Part shown: in pieces, positions 40,214-48,703 of the stretch | How the letters are laid out: the number at the start of each line of letters is the position of its first letter | Numbering within the stretch: position 1 is the first letter of the stretch | Source: Oscillospiraceae bacterium | Lineage (GTDB): Bacteria; Bacillota; Clostridia; Oscillospirales; Ruminococcaceae | NCBI GenBank assembly: GCA_017461245.1 | Contig: JAFTYW010000047.1 | Coordinates: 1 to 54,536, forward strand | Reading direction: 5' to 3' | Length of the DNA stretch: 54,536 bases | Notes under the pieces: generated by a model | Database searches by the model: none | Told to the model about the DNA's origin: nothing | Seen by the model: the letters and a program-made list of their open reading frames with translations, nothing else | Translations under genes and position numbers: made by a program

Positions 40214-40252
40214 AAATTAAAGGATACCCTTTTGGGTATCCTTTAATTTTTT
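40214..40252 (+). terminator. Terminator of the HNH gene
   Basis: A 16-bp perfect stem (40214-40229 with 40234-40249), 4-nt loop, T-rich tail. Confidence 0.9.
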
Positions 40253-40323
40253 ATAATTATGAGGGGACTTGAACTCTAAGAGGGCATTTGCGTTTTCTCG
40301 GGAGCGAGAGCAAAAGCAATCAT

Positions 40324-40357
40324 AAAAAGCTCCTGTGCAAACCACAAGAGCTTTTTT
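40324..40357 (-). terminator. Terminator of the nucleotidyltransferase gene
   Basis: A 14-bp stem with one wobble and a 5-nt loop, T5 on the minus strand, 20 bp beyond the stop. Confidence 0.85.
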
Positions 40358-40376
40358 ATAAATGACTTTACATAGA

Positions 40377-41504
40377 TTATTTTGTTTTTAAATTCTTTAT
40401 TTCTGACAGTCTATATGCAATTGTTCCACGTTTTTTGTTGGCAAATAAAAGTCTTATGCCACGATACACCCAACACAAAACTATTGGATAATTATGCTCT
40501 TTACAAAAGGGATATGAATTATATATATGCTCCTTGCGGGGAAACACCAGCGATATAATTTTTTTCAACTTAAAAAATCTTTTTGCGGTGCCGTCTGCTC
40601 TGTCATATTCATTTTTAAACTCCATCTGTCGCGTTCCGTGATTATTTGATAAAAATATATTTTCCTCAATTTGTGTTAAATCACGACCGCCTTTTAGGTC
40701 ACCAAACCAGATATTTGCAATTTCAAATAAAATATCTGCATCATTTTTGTAGCCGCTCTTTTTAAGCACCTCGTCAATATATTTCAAGTCCACCTTGTCA
40801 CCAAGCCTTGAGCTCAAAATATACATATCCATAACCCTGCGTATACCAACTCCCTTTCTCACGTAATGCTTAATACAATGAAGCAGAGCGTATAAATAAA
40901 AAACAGTCTGACTTGGGGTATATGAGTAGGACCCATCAACGATGGTAGAAGATTCAAAAACATCACTTATTGTCCCGTAAAACACAGAGTCCTTATCAAA
41001 AAAGTCTGTGTGAAGCTCTACAGCTATTGCACCCTTTCCAAAGGCGTCAACTTCACAATCGTTGGAGCTATATATATCATAGTCCAGCTTTTTTAAAATT
41101 TGCTCTGCTGCGTTTAAATTATCCTTATCAATTATAAAATCAATGTCGCTCATCATACGCCATTCGGGCTGAGGATAAAGGGTTTTCATAACAGTTCCCT
41201 GAACCTCAACATTTCTGATGCCCGCCTCATTTAAGGCTGCAACGATAGTATCGCGAGCGGCCATTTGCCTATAATGCCTTTGCATAGAAAGAGCAAAAAT
41301 AGACTTCCATTCTGTATACAGGCTGCTATCGGGCTTGTTTTTTAATTTTTTTACCGAAATAAAGGCTATATTAGCAACCTCGTGTTCCTTTCCGTATTCA
41401 AAAACTGTTTGAAAAGAGAGGTGTTCCGGCATTTCAACGGGTTGCTCATCTCGTAGTGCACAACGAATCAAATGAACAAGATATTGATATTCATTATTAA
41501 ACAT
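40377..41504 (-). CDS. Nucleotidyltransferase family protein (NTP_transf_5)
   Basis: The 375-residue protein has the DxD active-site motif RMMSDIDFIIDKDN preceded by VEVQGTVMKTLYP, and a following AVELHTDFF. This is the MinT-like NTP_transf_5 pattern found near cell-surface glycan or peptide clusters in other genomes. ATG 41504 is preferred (GGAGGG at 9 nt) over ATG 41522. It stands alone in AT-rich DNA, convergent with the HNH gene. The substrate is unknown. Confidence 0.82.
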   Translation of the reverse strand: MFNNEYQYLVHLIRCALRDEQPVEMPEHLSFQTVFEYGKEHEVANIAFISVKKLKNKPDSSLYTEWKSIFALSMQRHYRQMAARDTIVAALNEAGIRNVEVQGTVMKTLYPQPEWRMMSDIDFIIDKDNLNAAEQILKKLDYDIYSSNDCEVDAFGKGAIAVELHTDFFDKDSVFYGTISDVFESSTIVDGSYSYTPSQTVFYLYALLHCIKHYVRKGVGIRRVMDMYILSSRLGDKVDLKYIDEVLKKSGYKNDADILFEIANIWFGDLKGGRDLTQIEENIFLSNNHGTRQMEFKNEYDRADGTAKRFFKLKKIISLVFPRKEHIYNSYPFCKEHNYPIVLCWVYRGIRLLFANKKRGTIAYRLSEIKNLKTK

Positions 41505-41629
41505 CCTTGATATCCCTCCCATATAATTAATATATCATAAACATAAATTAAAAACAATGATTTTAAAACAAAACACATCTAAGATGTTATGCTATGTGTA
41601 ACAAATTCGATTTTTCTTGCAATAAAATA

Positions 41630-41658
41630 TTGAAATTTCAGAGATAAGCATTTATAAT
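41630..41658 (+). promoter_or_regulatory. Promoter of alaA
   Basis: TTGAAA (41630-41635), 17-bp spacer, TATAAT (41653-41658). Confidence 0.75.
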
Positions 41659-41700
41659 ATATTTATCGCGTGAATTAATTTCATTTTAGGAGGCAAAATT

Positions 41701-42909
41701 ATGCTCAACCGCGCAAAAAAACTTGAACACGTTCATTCAGATATAAGAGGCCCGCTTTATACCGAAAGCCAGCGTATGATAAAAGAGGGCATCAGCGTTT
41801 TAAGGCTCAACACAGGAAACCCCGCAACCTTTGGCTTTAAAATGCCCGACAGCGTCAGAAATGCGCTTTTAAATAATGCTGACAAGGCAGTTGGCTACTG
41901 CGACCTTAAGGGTATGCCCGAGGCTCGCCGCGCCATCTGCGAGTATCACAAATCAAAGGGCATACAGGACATTACCCCCGATGACATTTATATCGGAAAC
42001 GGCGTAAGCGAGCTTGTTAGCATGGCGCTCACCGCCCTTTTAAACGACGGCGACGAGATCCTTATTCCCTCCCCCAGCTACTCGCTTTGGACCAACTCGG
42101 CTTACATAGCAGGCGGAAAGCCCGTTTTCTACACCTGCGACGAGCAGTCCGACTGGTTCCCCGACATTGACGATATGCGCTCTAAAATAACAAGCCGCAC
42201 AAGAGCGGTCGTTATCATAAACCCCAACAATCCCACAGGTGCGGTTTATCCCAAGGAGGTTCTTGAGCAGATCATCGACCTTGCAAGAGAGCACGACCTC
42301 ATCATCTTCTCGGACGAGATCTACGACAGACTTCTTATGGACGGCGTCGAGCACATTTCCACCGCCTCGCTCGCTCCCGACAGACTTGTTATTACAATGA
42401 ATGGTCTTTCCAAGTCGCACGTTATCTGCGGTTTCCGCTGCGGTTGGATGGTTATCAGCGGCGCTAAGGGCAAGGCTGACGATTATCTCGAGGGCATTTT
42501 CCAGATGGCAGCTATGCGTCTTTGCTCAAATGCGCTTACCCAGCTTGTTATCCCCGCCGCTCTCGACGATTTTGCCAGCACAAAGGCTATGGTTTCGCCC
42601 GGAGGCAGACTTTACGAGCAGCGCGAAGCCACAATGCGTGAGCTTGAAAAGATCGAGGGAATTTCCTGTGTTAAGAACAAGGCGGCATTCTATGTTTTCC
42701 CCAAGCTTGACGTTAAGAAGTTCAATATCACCGACGACAAGAAGTTTGCTTTCGACCTTTTGCATGAAAAGCACATCTTTATCGTTCCCGGCAGTGGATT
42801 TGACTTCCCCACTCCCGACCATTTCAGAATCGTTATGCTCCCCGAGCCAGAGGAGCTTGCAAAGGCAGTAGCCGACATCGGCGATTTCCTTAAGGATTAT
42901 CGTCAGTAA
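41701..42909 (+). CDS. alaA: AlaA-type pyridoxal-phosphate aminotransferase
   Basis: The 402-residue fold-type I enzyme closely follows E. coli AlaA: LEHVHSDIRGP, LNTGNPATFGF, GNGVSELVSMAL, VIINPNNPTGAVY, DEIYDRLLMDG, the PLP lysine in NGLSKSHVICGFRCGWM, and SPGGRLYEQR. It should transfer the amino group between glutamate and pyruvate to make alanine. GGAGG precedes the ATG. Single gene. Confidence 0.93.
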   Translation: MLNRAKKLEHVHSDIRGPLYTESQRMIKEGISVLRLNTGNPATFGFKMPDSVRNALLNNADKAVGYCDLKGMPEARRAICEYHKSKGIQDITPDDIYIGNGVSELVSMALTALLNDGDEILIPSPSYSLWTNSAYIAGGKPVFYTCDEQSDWFPDIDDMRSKITSRTRAVVIINPNNPTGAVYPKEVLEQIIDLAREHDLIIFSDEIYDRLLMDGVEHISTASLAPDRLVITMNGLSKSHVICGFRCGWMVISGAKGKADDYLEGIFQMAAMRLCSNALTQLVIPAALDDFASTKAMVSPGGRLYEQREATMRELEKIEGISCVKNKAAFYVFPKLDVKKFNITDDKKFAFDLLHEKHIFIVPGSGFDFPTPDHFRIVMLPEPEELAKAVADIGDFLKDYRQ

Positions 42910-42940
42910 ATTCAAGGCAAAACAACACATACATTTACAT

Positions 42941-43161
42941 TGTAGGGGCGACCAATGGTCGCCCGTTTTGCTTTCAGGCGGTTTGAGGGCGACTTAAGAA
43001 TCGTCCCTACAACACAAACGCACATGTCGTTTTTAATCCGTAGTAAGCGACCTGTGTGTCGCTTAGCAATAAAGCAAAGTGAAACTTAAAATAAATAACG
43101 CCGCCTGCGGCGGCTACACCTCACCACCGCCTGCGGCGGAGCCTCTCCTCAAAGGAGAGGC
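42941..43161. repeat. Cluster of intergenic palindromes (no gene)
   Basis: The 357-bp gap between alaA and kdgK holds a TGTAGGG...CCCTACA unit (42941-43011), AAGCGAC-N6-GTCGCTT (about 43043-43065), two copies of CCGCCTGCGGCGG, and GCCTCTCCT-CAA-AGGAGAGGC (43141-43161). I see no coding potential. Confidence 0.7.
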
Positions 43162-43213
43162 CTTTATATTTTTGTTTCAAAAACAAGATAGAAAATAATA
43201 CAAAAAAGAAGCA

Positions 43214-43248
43214 ATGCAAAAAAAAGGCAACCTTTTGGTTTCCGTTTT
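43214..43248 (-). terminator. Terminator of eda-kdgK
   Basis: GGAAACC-AAAA-GGTTGCC on the minus strand (one mismatch) followed by T8. Confidence 0.75.
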
Positions 43249-43266
43249 TGATTTAGATATAGTTAC

Positions 43267-44298
43267 TTATCTCTGAACTCGGCCGCTGCCGTCGCCGCCT
43301 GCTAAGGCCTCGACCTCTGCTCTGGTAACTAAGTTAAAGTCACCGGGGATGGTGTGCTTTAATGCAGAAGCTGCAACGCCAAACTCGAGAGCCTCTTTAA
43401 AGTTCTTGCCATCTAAGAATCCGCAGATGGTGCCGCCGGCAAAGCTGTCGCCGCCGCCGACACGGTCAACAATGGGGTGAACTCTGTACTCCTTGGAGTG
43501 ATAGAACTCCTTGGTGTCTCTACTATAGATACAAGCCGACCAGCCGTTATCGGAGGCAGACTTTGAAACGCGGAGAGAGGAAACAACATACTCGAAATTG
43601 AACTTCTCTACCATCTGCTCAAAGATGCTCTTATAGCCTGCGAGCTCAAGTTCGCCGCTTGTAACATCGGTCTCGCCGGGCTTGAAGCCGAGAACCTTTT
43701 CAGCGTCCTCTTCGTTACCGATACAAACGTCAACGTACTGCATAAGATTTGTCATAACTTTCTGAGCCTTTTCGCTCGACCAAAGCTTCTTTCTGAAGTT
43801 TAAGTCAACCGAAACCTTAACGCCGTGCTTTTTTGCGGCCTTAAGTGCAATTTCGGTAAGCTCTGCAGCCTTATCAGAAACGGCGGGGGTGATTCCTGTA
43901 AAGTGGAACCAATCTGCTCCCTCGAATATTGCGTCAAAATCAAAGTCAGCAGCATCTGCCTCAGAGATCGAGGAATGTGCTCTGTCGTAAACAACGTTTG
44001 AAGCACGCATACTTGCGCCTGTCTCTAAGAAATAGATACCAAGTCTTTCGCCGCCACGGGCAATGTTCTTAGTTTCTACGTTCATTTTGCGAAGTGCGGC
44101 AACTGCGCAGTCGCCGATGGGATTTGCGGGGACCTTTGTTACAAACTCGGCATCGTGGCCGTAGTTTGCGAGCGACACAGCAACATTTGCCTCGCCGCCG
44201 CCATAGCAAACGTCAAACTCGTCTGCCTGAATAAATCTCTCGTTACCGGGAGTAGAAAGTCTGAGCATAATTTCGCCCATTGTTACAACCTTTGCCAT
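43267..44298 (-). CDS. kdgK: 2-keto-3-deoxygluconate kinase
   Basis: The 343-residue PfkB-family kinase has N-terminal GEIMLRLSTPGNERFIQAD, YGGGEANVAVSL, and the C-terminal catalytic RVGGGDSFAGGTICGF with the KDG-kinase signature HTIPGDFN. It phosphorylates KDG to KDPG. It begins 3 bp after eda and is co-transcribed with it. With UxaC, UxaB and UxaA from the divergent operon it completes hexuronate catabolism. Confidence 0.95.
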   Translation of the reverse strand: MAKVVTMGEIMLRLSTPGNERFIQADEFDVCYGGGEANVAVSLANYGHDAEFVTKVPANPIGDCAVAALRKMNVETKNIARGGERLGIYFLETGASMRASNVVYDRAHSSISEADAADFDFDAIFEGADWFHFTGITPAVSDKAAELTEIALKAAKKHGVKVSVDLNFRKKLWSSEKAQKVMTNLMQYVDVCIGNEEDAEKVLGFKPGETDVTSGELELAGYKSIFEQMVEKFNFEYVVSSLRVSKSASDNGWSACIYSRDTKEFYHSKEYRVHPIVDRVGGGDSFAGGTICGFLDGKNFKEALEFGVAASALKHTIPGDFNLVTRAEVEALAGGDGSGRVQR

Positions 44299-44301
44299 TA
44301 T

Positions 44302-44946
44302 TTATGCACCTCTTGCTTCCTTAATTTTTGCAATAAACTCTTTTGCAGTTGCGGTAATAGCAGCATAGTCGCCTGTCTTTGCGCCTGCGGTGAGCGAGGA
44401 GCCTGCGCCTACTGCTACTGCGCCTGCCTTGATCCACTTATCAACGTTAGAAACGTCAACACCGCCTGTGGGCATAAGCTTTGCCTGAGGCAGAGGACCC
44501 TTGATGTCCTTTATAATTGTGGGGCCAAAAAGGTCAGCAGGGAAAATCTTGCAGATGTCTGCTCCTGCTTCCATAGCAGTGATAACCTCGGTAATGGTCA
44601 TACAACCGGGCATATAAGGAACCTGATATCTGCCGCAAAGCTTAGCGGATGCTAAGTTAAAGCCGGGGCTTACGATATAGTTTGCACCCGAGAGAATTGC
44701 AATTCTTGCAGTTTCACTATCAAGAACTGTGCCAGCTCCGAGCATCATCTCGCCTTTATTGTATTTTGCGGCAAGAGCCTCGATAACCTTGTGAGCGCCG
44801 GGAACTGTGAAGGTAAGCTCAATACCTGTGCATCCACCCTCGAGGCATGCATCAGAAATTCTGATTGCCTCCTGTGCGTCCTTTGCACGAACTACGGCAA
44901 CAAGACCGCAGTCAGTAAGTCTTTTAATTACCTGTGATTTTTCCAT
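44302..44946 (-). CDS. eda: 2-keto-3-deoxy-6-phosphogluconate aldolase
   Basis: The 214-residue class I aldolase shows AVVRAKDAQEAIRISDACLEG, GIELTFTVPGA, GAGTVL, the Schiff-base Lys strand CKIFPADLFG and KLMPTGGVD. It splits KDPG into pyruvate and glyceraldehyde-3-phosphate. It is the first gene of the leftward eda-kdgK operon. Confidence 0.95.
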   Translation of the reverse strand: MEKSQVIKRLTDCGLVAVVRAKDAQEAIRISDACLEGGCTGIELTFTVPGAHKVIEALAAKYNKGEMMLGAGTVLDSETARIAILSGANYIVSPGFNLASAKLCGRYQVPYMPGCMTITEVITAMEAGADICKIFPADLFGPTIIKDIKGPLPQAKLMPTGGVDVSNVDKWIKAGAVAVGAGSSLTAGAKTGDYAAITATAKEFIAKIKEARGA

Positions 44947-44963
44947 TTTTGGTCCTCCTTGAA

Positions 44964-44992
44964 TTTATAATTGAACTAAGTTAAGCATACAA
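44964..44992 (-). promoter_or_regulatory. Promoter of eda-kdgK
   Basis: TTGTAT (44992-44987), 17-bp spacer, TATAAA (44969-44964) on the minus strand, close to the AAGGAGG site before eda. The 187-bp gap up to the AraC stop codon could hold regulator sites, none of which is clear. Confidence 0.5.
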
Positions 44993-45133
44993 AACGGGTG
45001 AGCTCTTTTAAATAGAAAAAAGCAACTTAAATATGGATTTTTTTGATAAATCTCCGCTACTTCTCTATTTTTATGGTAACACACTAATGCCCTCTTTTCA
45101 ATAGGATTTAATGTGCTGTTTGTAATGATTTCA

Positions 45134-45943
45134 TTAGTTTTTTGATTTTTTTTGTATTTTTTTCGGCGAAACCCCGAACATCTTTTTAAATCTGACGGAA
45201 AAATAGTTGCTATCGTTAAAGCCGCATTTTTCCGAGACCTCGGTTACGGTGATCTTAGCGTTTTCCTTTAAAAGCTGCTCTGCCTTTTTAAGCCGAAGTA
45301 TATTTACATACTCGCAGAAGCCAAAACCCGTTTCCTTTTTAAACTCTCTTGAAAAATGCTCGGGACTTAACGAGAACATCTTTGCAATATCGGTGAGCGA
45401 AAGCGGCTCGGTGTAATTTTTCTGGACAAAGTTTACCGCCTTTTCAACGTACTCGTTTTTTACCTCTTTATCGTCGTAGGTGTTGGGATTTCTGAGCATT
45501 GTGAAAAAGAGCATACCCGTAAGACAGGATAGAACGTCATCCGAAAACTCGCTGCCCCTTGTGTATTCCTCCTCGATCTCCTTTAAAAGCGAGCATATCT
45601 TTTGGCTCGCCTCTTCATTTCTATAGATATAGGTAAGCTTTTTAAAGCGGGATATTACAGAGGCGGGAATGTAACGTGAGGTGCAGTTAATGAGCATCCT
45701 CGAATACTTACTGTTCTTATATAAGGTGTTGTGGATAACGCCTGCGGGAACAACTGCAATATCTCCCTCTAAAAGCTGATAGGACTTGTTGTCGATAAAA
45801 TAATTGCAGCTGCCTTTTTCGAGATAGTATATCTCAAAAAGGTCGTGATAATGCCTTTGCATTGTCCACTCGCCGCTATCCTCATTCTTTACGTCGTGAC
45901 TGAAAAAGAACGAGGCATTTTCGGGATAATTTACAAGTTTCAT
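45134..45943 (-). CDS. AraC family regulator of hexuronate genes (predicted)
   Basis: The 269-residue protein has an N-terminal cupin (RHYHDLFEIYYLEKGSCNYFI; LLEGDIAVVPAGVIHNT) and a C-terminal AraC HTH pair (LSLTDIAKMFSLSPEHFSREF; ITVTEVSEKCGFNDSNYFSVRF; FGVSPKK). The Met at 45943 is preferred on alignment and an upstream GGTGATGG site; ATG 45973 is possible. It lies between the eda-kdgK and uxaBAC operons and is divergent from uxaB, so it probably controls both. Confidence 0.9.
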   Translation of the reverse strand: MKLVNYPENASFFFSHDVKNEDSGEWTMQRHYHDLFEIYYLEKGSCNYFIDNKSYQLLEGDIAVVPAGVIHNTLYKNSKYSRMLINCTSRYIPASVISRFKKLTYIYRNEEASQKICSLLKEIEEEYTRGSEFSDDVLSCLTGMLFFTMLRNPNTYDDKEVKNEYVEKAVNFVQKNYTEPLSLTDIAKMFSLSPEHFSREFKKETGFGFCEYVNILRLKKAEQLLKENAKITVTEVSEKCGFNDSNYFSVRFKKMFGVSPKKIQKKSKN

Positions 45944-46040
45944 ACCATCACCGTTTTTAAAATAGCATATCATATCAATAAAGTCAAGAAATATTACACA
46001 ATTTGCCGATATTTTAAAGGAAACATATATTTATTTGATA

Positions 46041-46046
46041 TATAAT
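46041..46046 (+). promoter_or_regulatory. Putative -10 box of the uxa operon
   Basis: TATAAT lies 35 bp before uxaB. The bases at the -35 position (AGGAAA, 46018-46023) do not match the consensus, consistent with activation by the divergent AraC protein. Confidence 0.5.
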
Positions 46047-46080
46047 CAAGGTATAAAAGCTTAAAAAGGAGCGATTTATT

Positions 46081-47346
46081 ATGAAAGAAAAAATTATTCA
46101 GTTTGGCGAAGGCGGTTTCCTTCGTGGATTTGTTGATTGGTTTATAAACATTGCTAACGAGAAAGCAGACTTTGGCGGAAAGGTCGTTGTCGTTCAGCCT
46201 ATCGAAAAGGGAATGTGCGATATGCTTACCGCGCAAAACTGCGTTTACACCCACATCTGCCGCGGCAGCGAGGGAGTAGATATTCAGAAAATTGACGTTA
46301 TTTCAAGATGCGTTAAGCCCTACGACGATTTTGACGCTTATATGGCTCTTGCGGAGAACCCCGATTTTCGCTTTATCGTTTCCAACACCACCGAGGCGGG
46401 AATTACCTTTGACGAGCGTGACAGCTTTTCTGACAAGCCTGCCTCCTCTTTCCCCGGAAAGCTTACACAGCTTTTGTTTAAAAGGTTTGAGTTGGGTCTT
46501 AACGGCTTTGTTTTCCTGCCCTGCGAGCTTATTGACAAGAACGGCGCAAACCTTAAAAAGTGCGTTCTTAAGTATGCTGACCTGTGGCAGCTCGGAGATG
46601 CCTTTAAAAACTGGATCGAAAACGAGAACATTTTCTGCAATACATTAGTTGACCGCATCAACACAGGTTACCCCAAGGGCGAGGAGCTAAACCTCGGCTA
46701 CGAGGACAATATGGTTAACACATCGGAGTATTTTCACCTCTGGGTCATCGAGGGATATAACGGCCTATTTGATGAGATTCCCTTTGACAAGTGCGGACTT
46801 AACATTATTCTTACCGACAACCTTGAAATGTACCGCACAAGAAAGGTCCGCATCCTAAACGGCGCCCACACCTCGCTGGTTCCCTACGCTCTGCTTTCGG
46901 GCTTTGACACCGTTAAGTCCTGCGTTGACGACGAAAAGATGCACGAGCACATCAGAAAGTGCGTTTTTGACGAGATAATCCCCACCCTCGATCTGCCCCG
47001 TGAGGAGCTTATCGACTACGCCGAAAACGTTCTCACCCGTTTTGCAAATCCCTACATTAAACATATGCTTGCTTCAATTGCTCTTAACTCTGTAAGCAAA
47101 TTCAAGGTCAGAGTTCTGCCCTCGATCACCGAGTACATAAAGAGATTTAACAAGATGCCCGAAACACTCATCTTCTCGTTTGCAAAGCTTATCGACTTTT
47201 ACAGAACTGATATGACAAACGATGATGCTGAGGTCGTTGCCTTTATGAAGACTGCCTCGGCCCATGACATTCTTAAAAACACTTCTCTTTGGGGAGAGGA
47301 CCTATCCTATCTTGAAAGCGAGATAAGCAAATATGTTAATAAATAA
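46081..47346 (+). CDS. uxaB: Tagaturonate reductase (altronate oxidoreductase)
   Basis: The 421-residue mannitol-dehydrogenase-family enzyme shows QFGEGGFLRGFVDW (nucleotide-binding region), SNTTEAGI, LPCELIDKNG, NTLVDRINTGYP and the active-site RILNGAHTSLVPYALLSG. It reduces D-tagaturonate to D-altronate with NADH. It starts the uxaB-uxaA-uxaC-GH2 operon and overlaps uxaA by 14 bp. Confidence 0.95.
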   Translation: MKEKIIQFGEGGFLRGFVDWFINIANEKADFGGKVVVVQPIEKGMCDMLTAQNCVYTHICRGSEGVDIQKIDVISRCVKPYDDFDAYMALAENPDFRFIVSNTTEAGITFDERDSFSDKPASSFPGKLTQLLFKRFELGLNGFVFLPCELIDKNGANLKKCVLKYADLWQLGDAFKNWIENENIFCNTLVDRINTGYPKGEELNLGYEDNMVNTSEYFHLWVIEGYNGLFDEIPFDKCGLNIILTDNLEMYRTRKVRILNGAHTSLVPYALLSGFDTVKSCVDDEKMHEHIRKCVFDEIIPTLDLPREELIDYAENVLTRFANPYIKHMLASIALNSVSKFKVRVLPSITEYIKRFNKMPETLIFSFAKLIDFYRTDMTNDDAEVVAFMKTASAHDILKNTSLWGEDLSYLESEISKYVNK

Positions 47347-48703
47347 ACTTGATAACGTTGAGGTAAACATCGAAAACGGCCACAAATACGCCATTTGCGA
47401 CATAAAGAAAGGCGAAAACGTTATAAAATACGGCCAGCCTATAGGCCACGCCATTTGCGACATAAAGGCGGGCGAGCACGTTCACACCCACAACATAAAG
47501 ACCAACCTTTCGGATAAGCTTGAATACAGCTACAATCCCGCAGACCTTTCTTTTGAGAAAATCGACTCTGAGCTTACCTTTAAAGGCTACGTCCGTGAAA
47601 ACGGCGATATCGGAATCAGAAACGACATTTGGATCGTAAACACCGTCGGTTGCGTTAACAAGACGGCCGAAAAGCTCGCGCATCTTACGGGGGCAAAGCA
47701 CTTTCCGCACCCCTTTGGCTGTTCACAGCTTGGCGACGATCAGCTTTACACCCAAAAAATTCTTGCCGCAATGGTGCATCACCCCAACGCCGCAGGCGTT
47801 TTAGTTCTCGGTCTTGGTTGTGAAAACAACAACATTGAGGCTTTCAAAAAGGTTTTGGGTGACTATGACAAAAAGAGAGTTAAGTTTTTGGTCGCTCAGG
47901 AGTTTGACGACGAGATCGCCGAGGGCGTAAGGCTTATAAACGAGCTTAAGGAATACGCGGCAGGCTTTGAGAGAGTCGATATTCCCATCTCTAAACTCAA
48001 AGTGGGTCTTAAGTGCGGCGGTAGCGACGGATTTTCGGGCATCACCGCAAATCCCCTCGTTGGCAGATTTTGCGACTCTTTAGTTAAGATGGGCGGCTCC
48101 TGCATTTTAACCGAGGTTCCCGAAATGTTCGGCGCAGAGCATTTACTTATGGACAGATGCGTCGACCGCGAGACCTTTGACAAAACCGTTGCCCTTATCA
48201 ACAACTTTAAGGACTACTATACAAGGCATAATCAGGTTATATACGAAAATCCCTCGCCGGGTAACAAGGCAGGCGGAATTACGACCCTTGAGGAAAAATC
48301 GCTCGGCTGCGTTCAGAAGGGCGGCCTTTCCCCCGTTGTTGACGTTCTTGACTGTGGTGAGAGAATTTCCAAAAACGGTCTTTCGCTTTTAAATGGACCA
48401 GGTAATGACATTGTTGCGGTTACAAACCTTATGGCCTCGGGCGTTCACCTAATCCTCTTTACAACGGGACGAGGAACTCCCTTAGGCTCGGCCGTTCCGA
48501 CGGTCAAAATTGCTACAAACAACGCACTTGCCACCAAAAAATCCTCCTGGATAGACTTTGATGCTTCTCCGGTTTTACAGGGCAAGGAGTTGACGGATGA
48601 GCTTTTAAGCTTTACAATAGAGGTAGCGAGCGGAAAACTTGCTAAAAACGAAGAAAACGGATATGAAGAAATTTCTATATTTAAGGATGGTGTTACACTG
48701 TGA
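47333..48703 (+). CDS. uxaA: Altronate dehydratase
   Basis: The 456-residue protein has a short N-terminal SAF domain (KYAICDIKKGENVIKYGQPI) and the UxaA catalytic part (GDIGIRNDIWIVNTVGCVNKTA; HPFGCSQLGDD; GLGCENNN; LKCGGSDGFSGITANP; TTGRGTPLGS). It dehydrates D-altronate to 2-keto-3-deoxygluconate. It is about 35-40 residues shorter than common UxaA, mainly in the loop between the first SAF strands. The stop overlaps the uxaC start (GTGA). Confidence 0.94.
   Translation: MLINKLDNVEVNIENGHKYAICDIKKGENVIKYGQPIGHAICDIKAGEHVHTHNIKTNLSDKLEYSYNPADLSFEKIDSELTFKGYVRENGDIGIRNDIWIVNTVGCVNKTAEKLAHLTGAKHFPHPFGCSQLGDDQLYTQKILAAMVHHPNAAGVLVLGLGCENNNIEAFKKVLGDYDKKRVKFLVAQEFDDEIAEGVRLINELKEYAAGFERVDIPISKLKVGLKCGGSDGFSGITANPLVGRFCDSLVKMGGSCILTEVPEMFGAEHLLMDRCVDRETFDKTVALINNFKDYYTRHNQVIYENPSPGNKAGGITTLEEKSLGCVQKGGLSPVVDVLDCGERISKNGLSLLNGPGNDIVAVTNLMASGVHLILFTTGRGTPLGSAVPTVKIATNNALATKKSSWIDFDASPVLQGKELTDELLSFTIEVASGKLAKNEENGYEEISIFKDGVTL

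Noticed and set aside
40150-40290. T-loop-like TTCAAAT and TTCAAGT (reverse strand) after the HNH gene, as tRNA remnants
   Set aside because: The flanking bases cannot form the T-stem, so there is not enough to call tRNA fragments.
47387-47466. 20-nt exact direct repeat 60 bp apart in uxaA
   Set aside because: It encodes the paired strands (AICDIK...AICDIK) that are also similar to each other in other UxaA SAF domains, so it reflects the fold rather than a new duplication.
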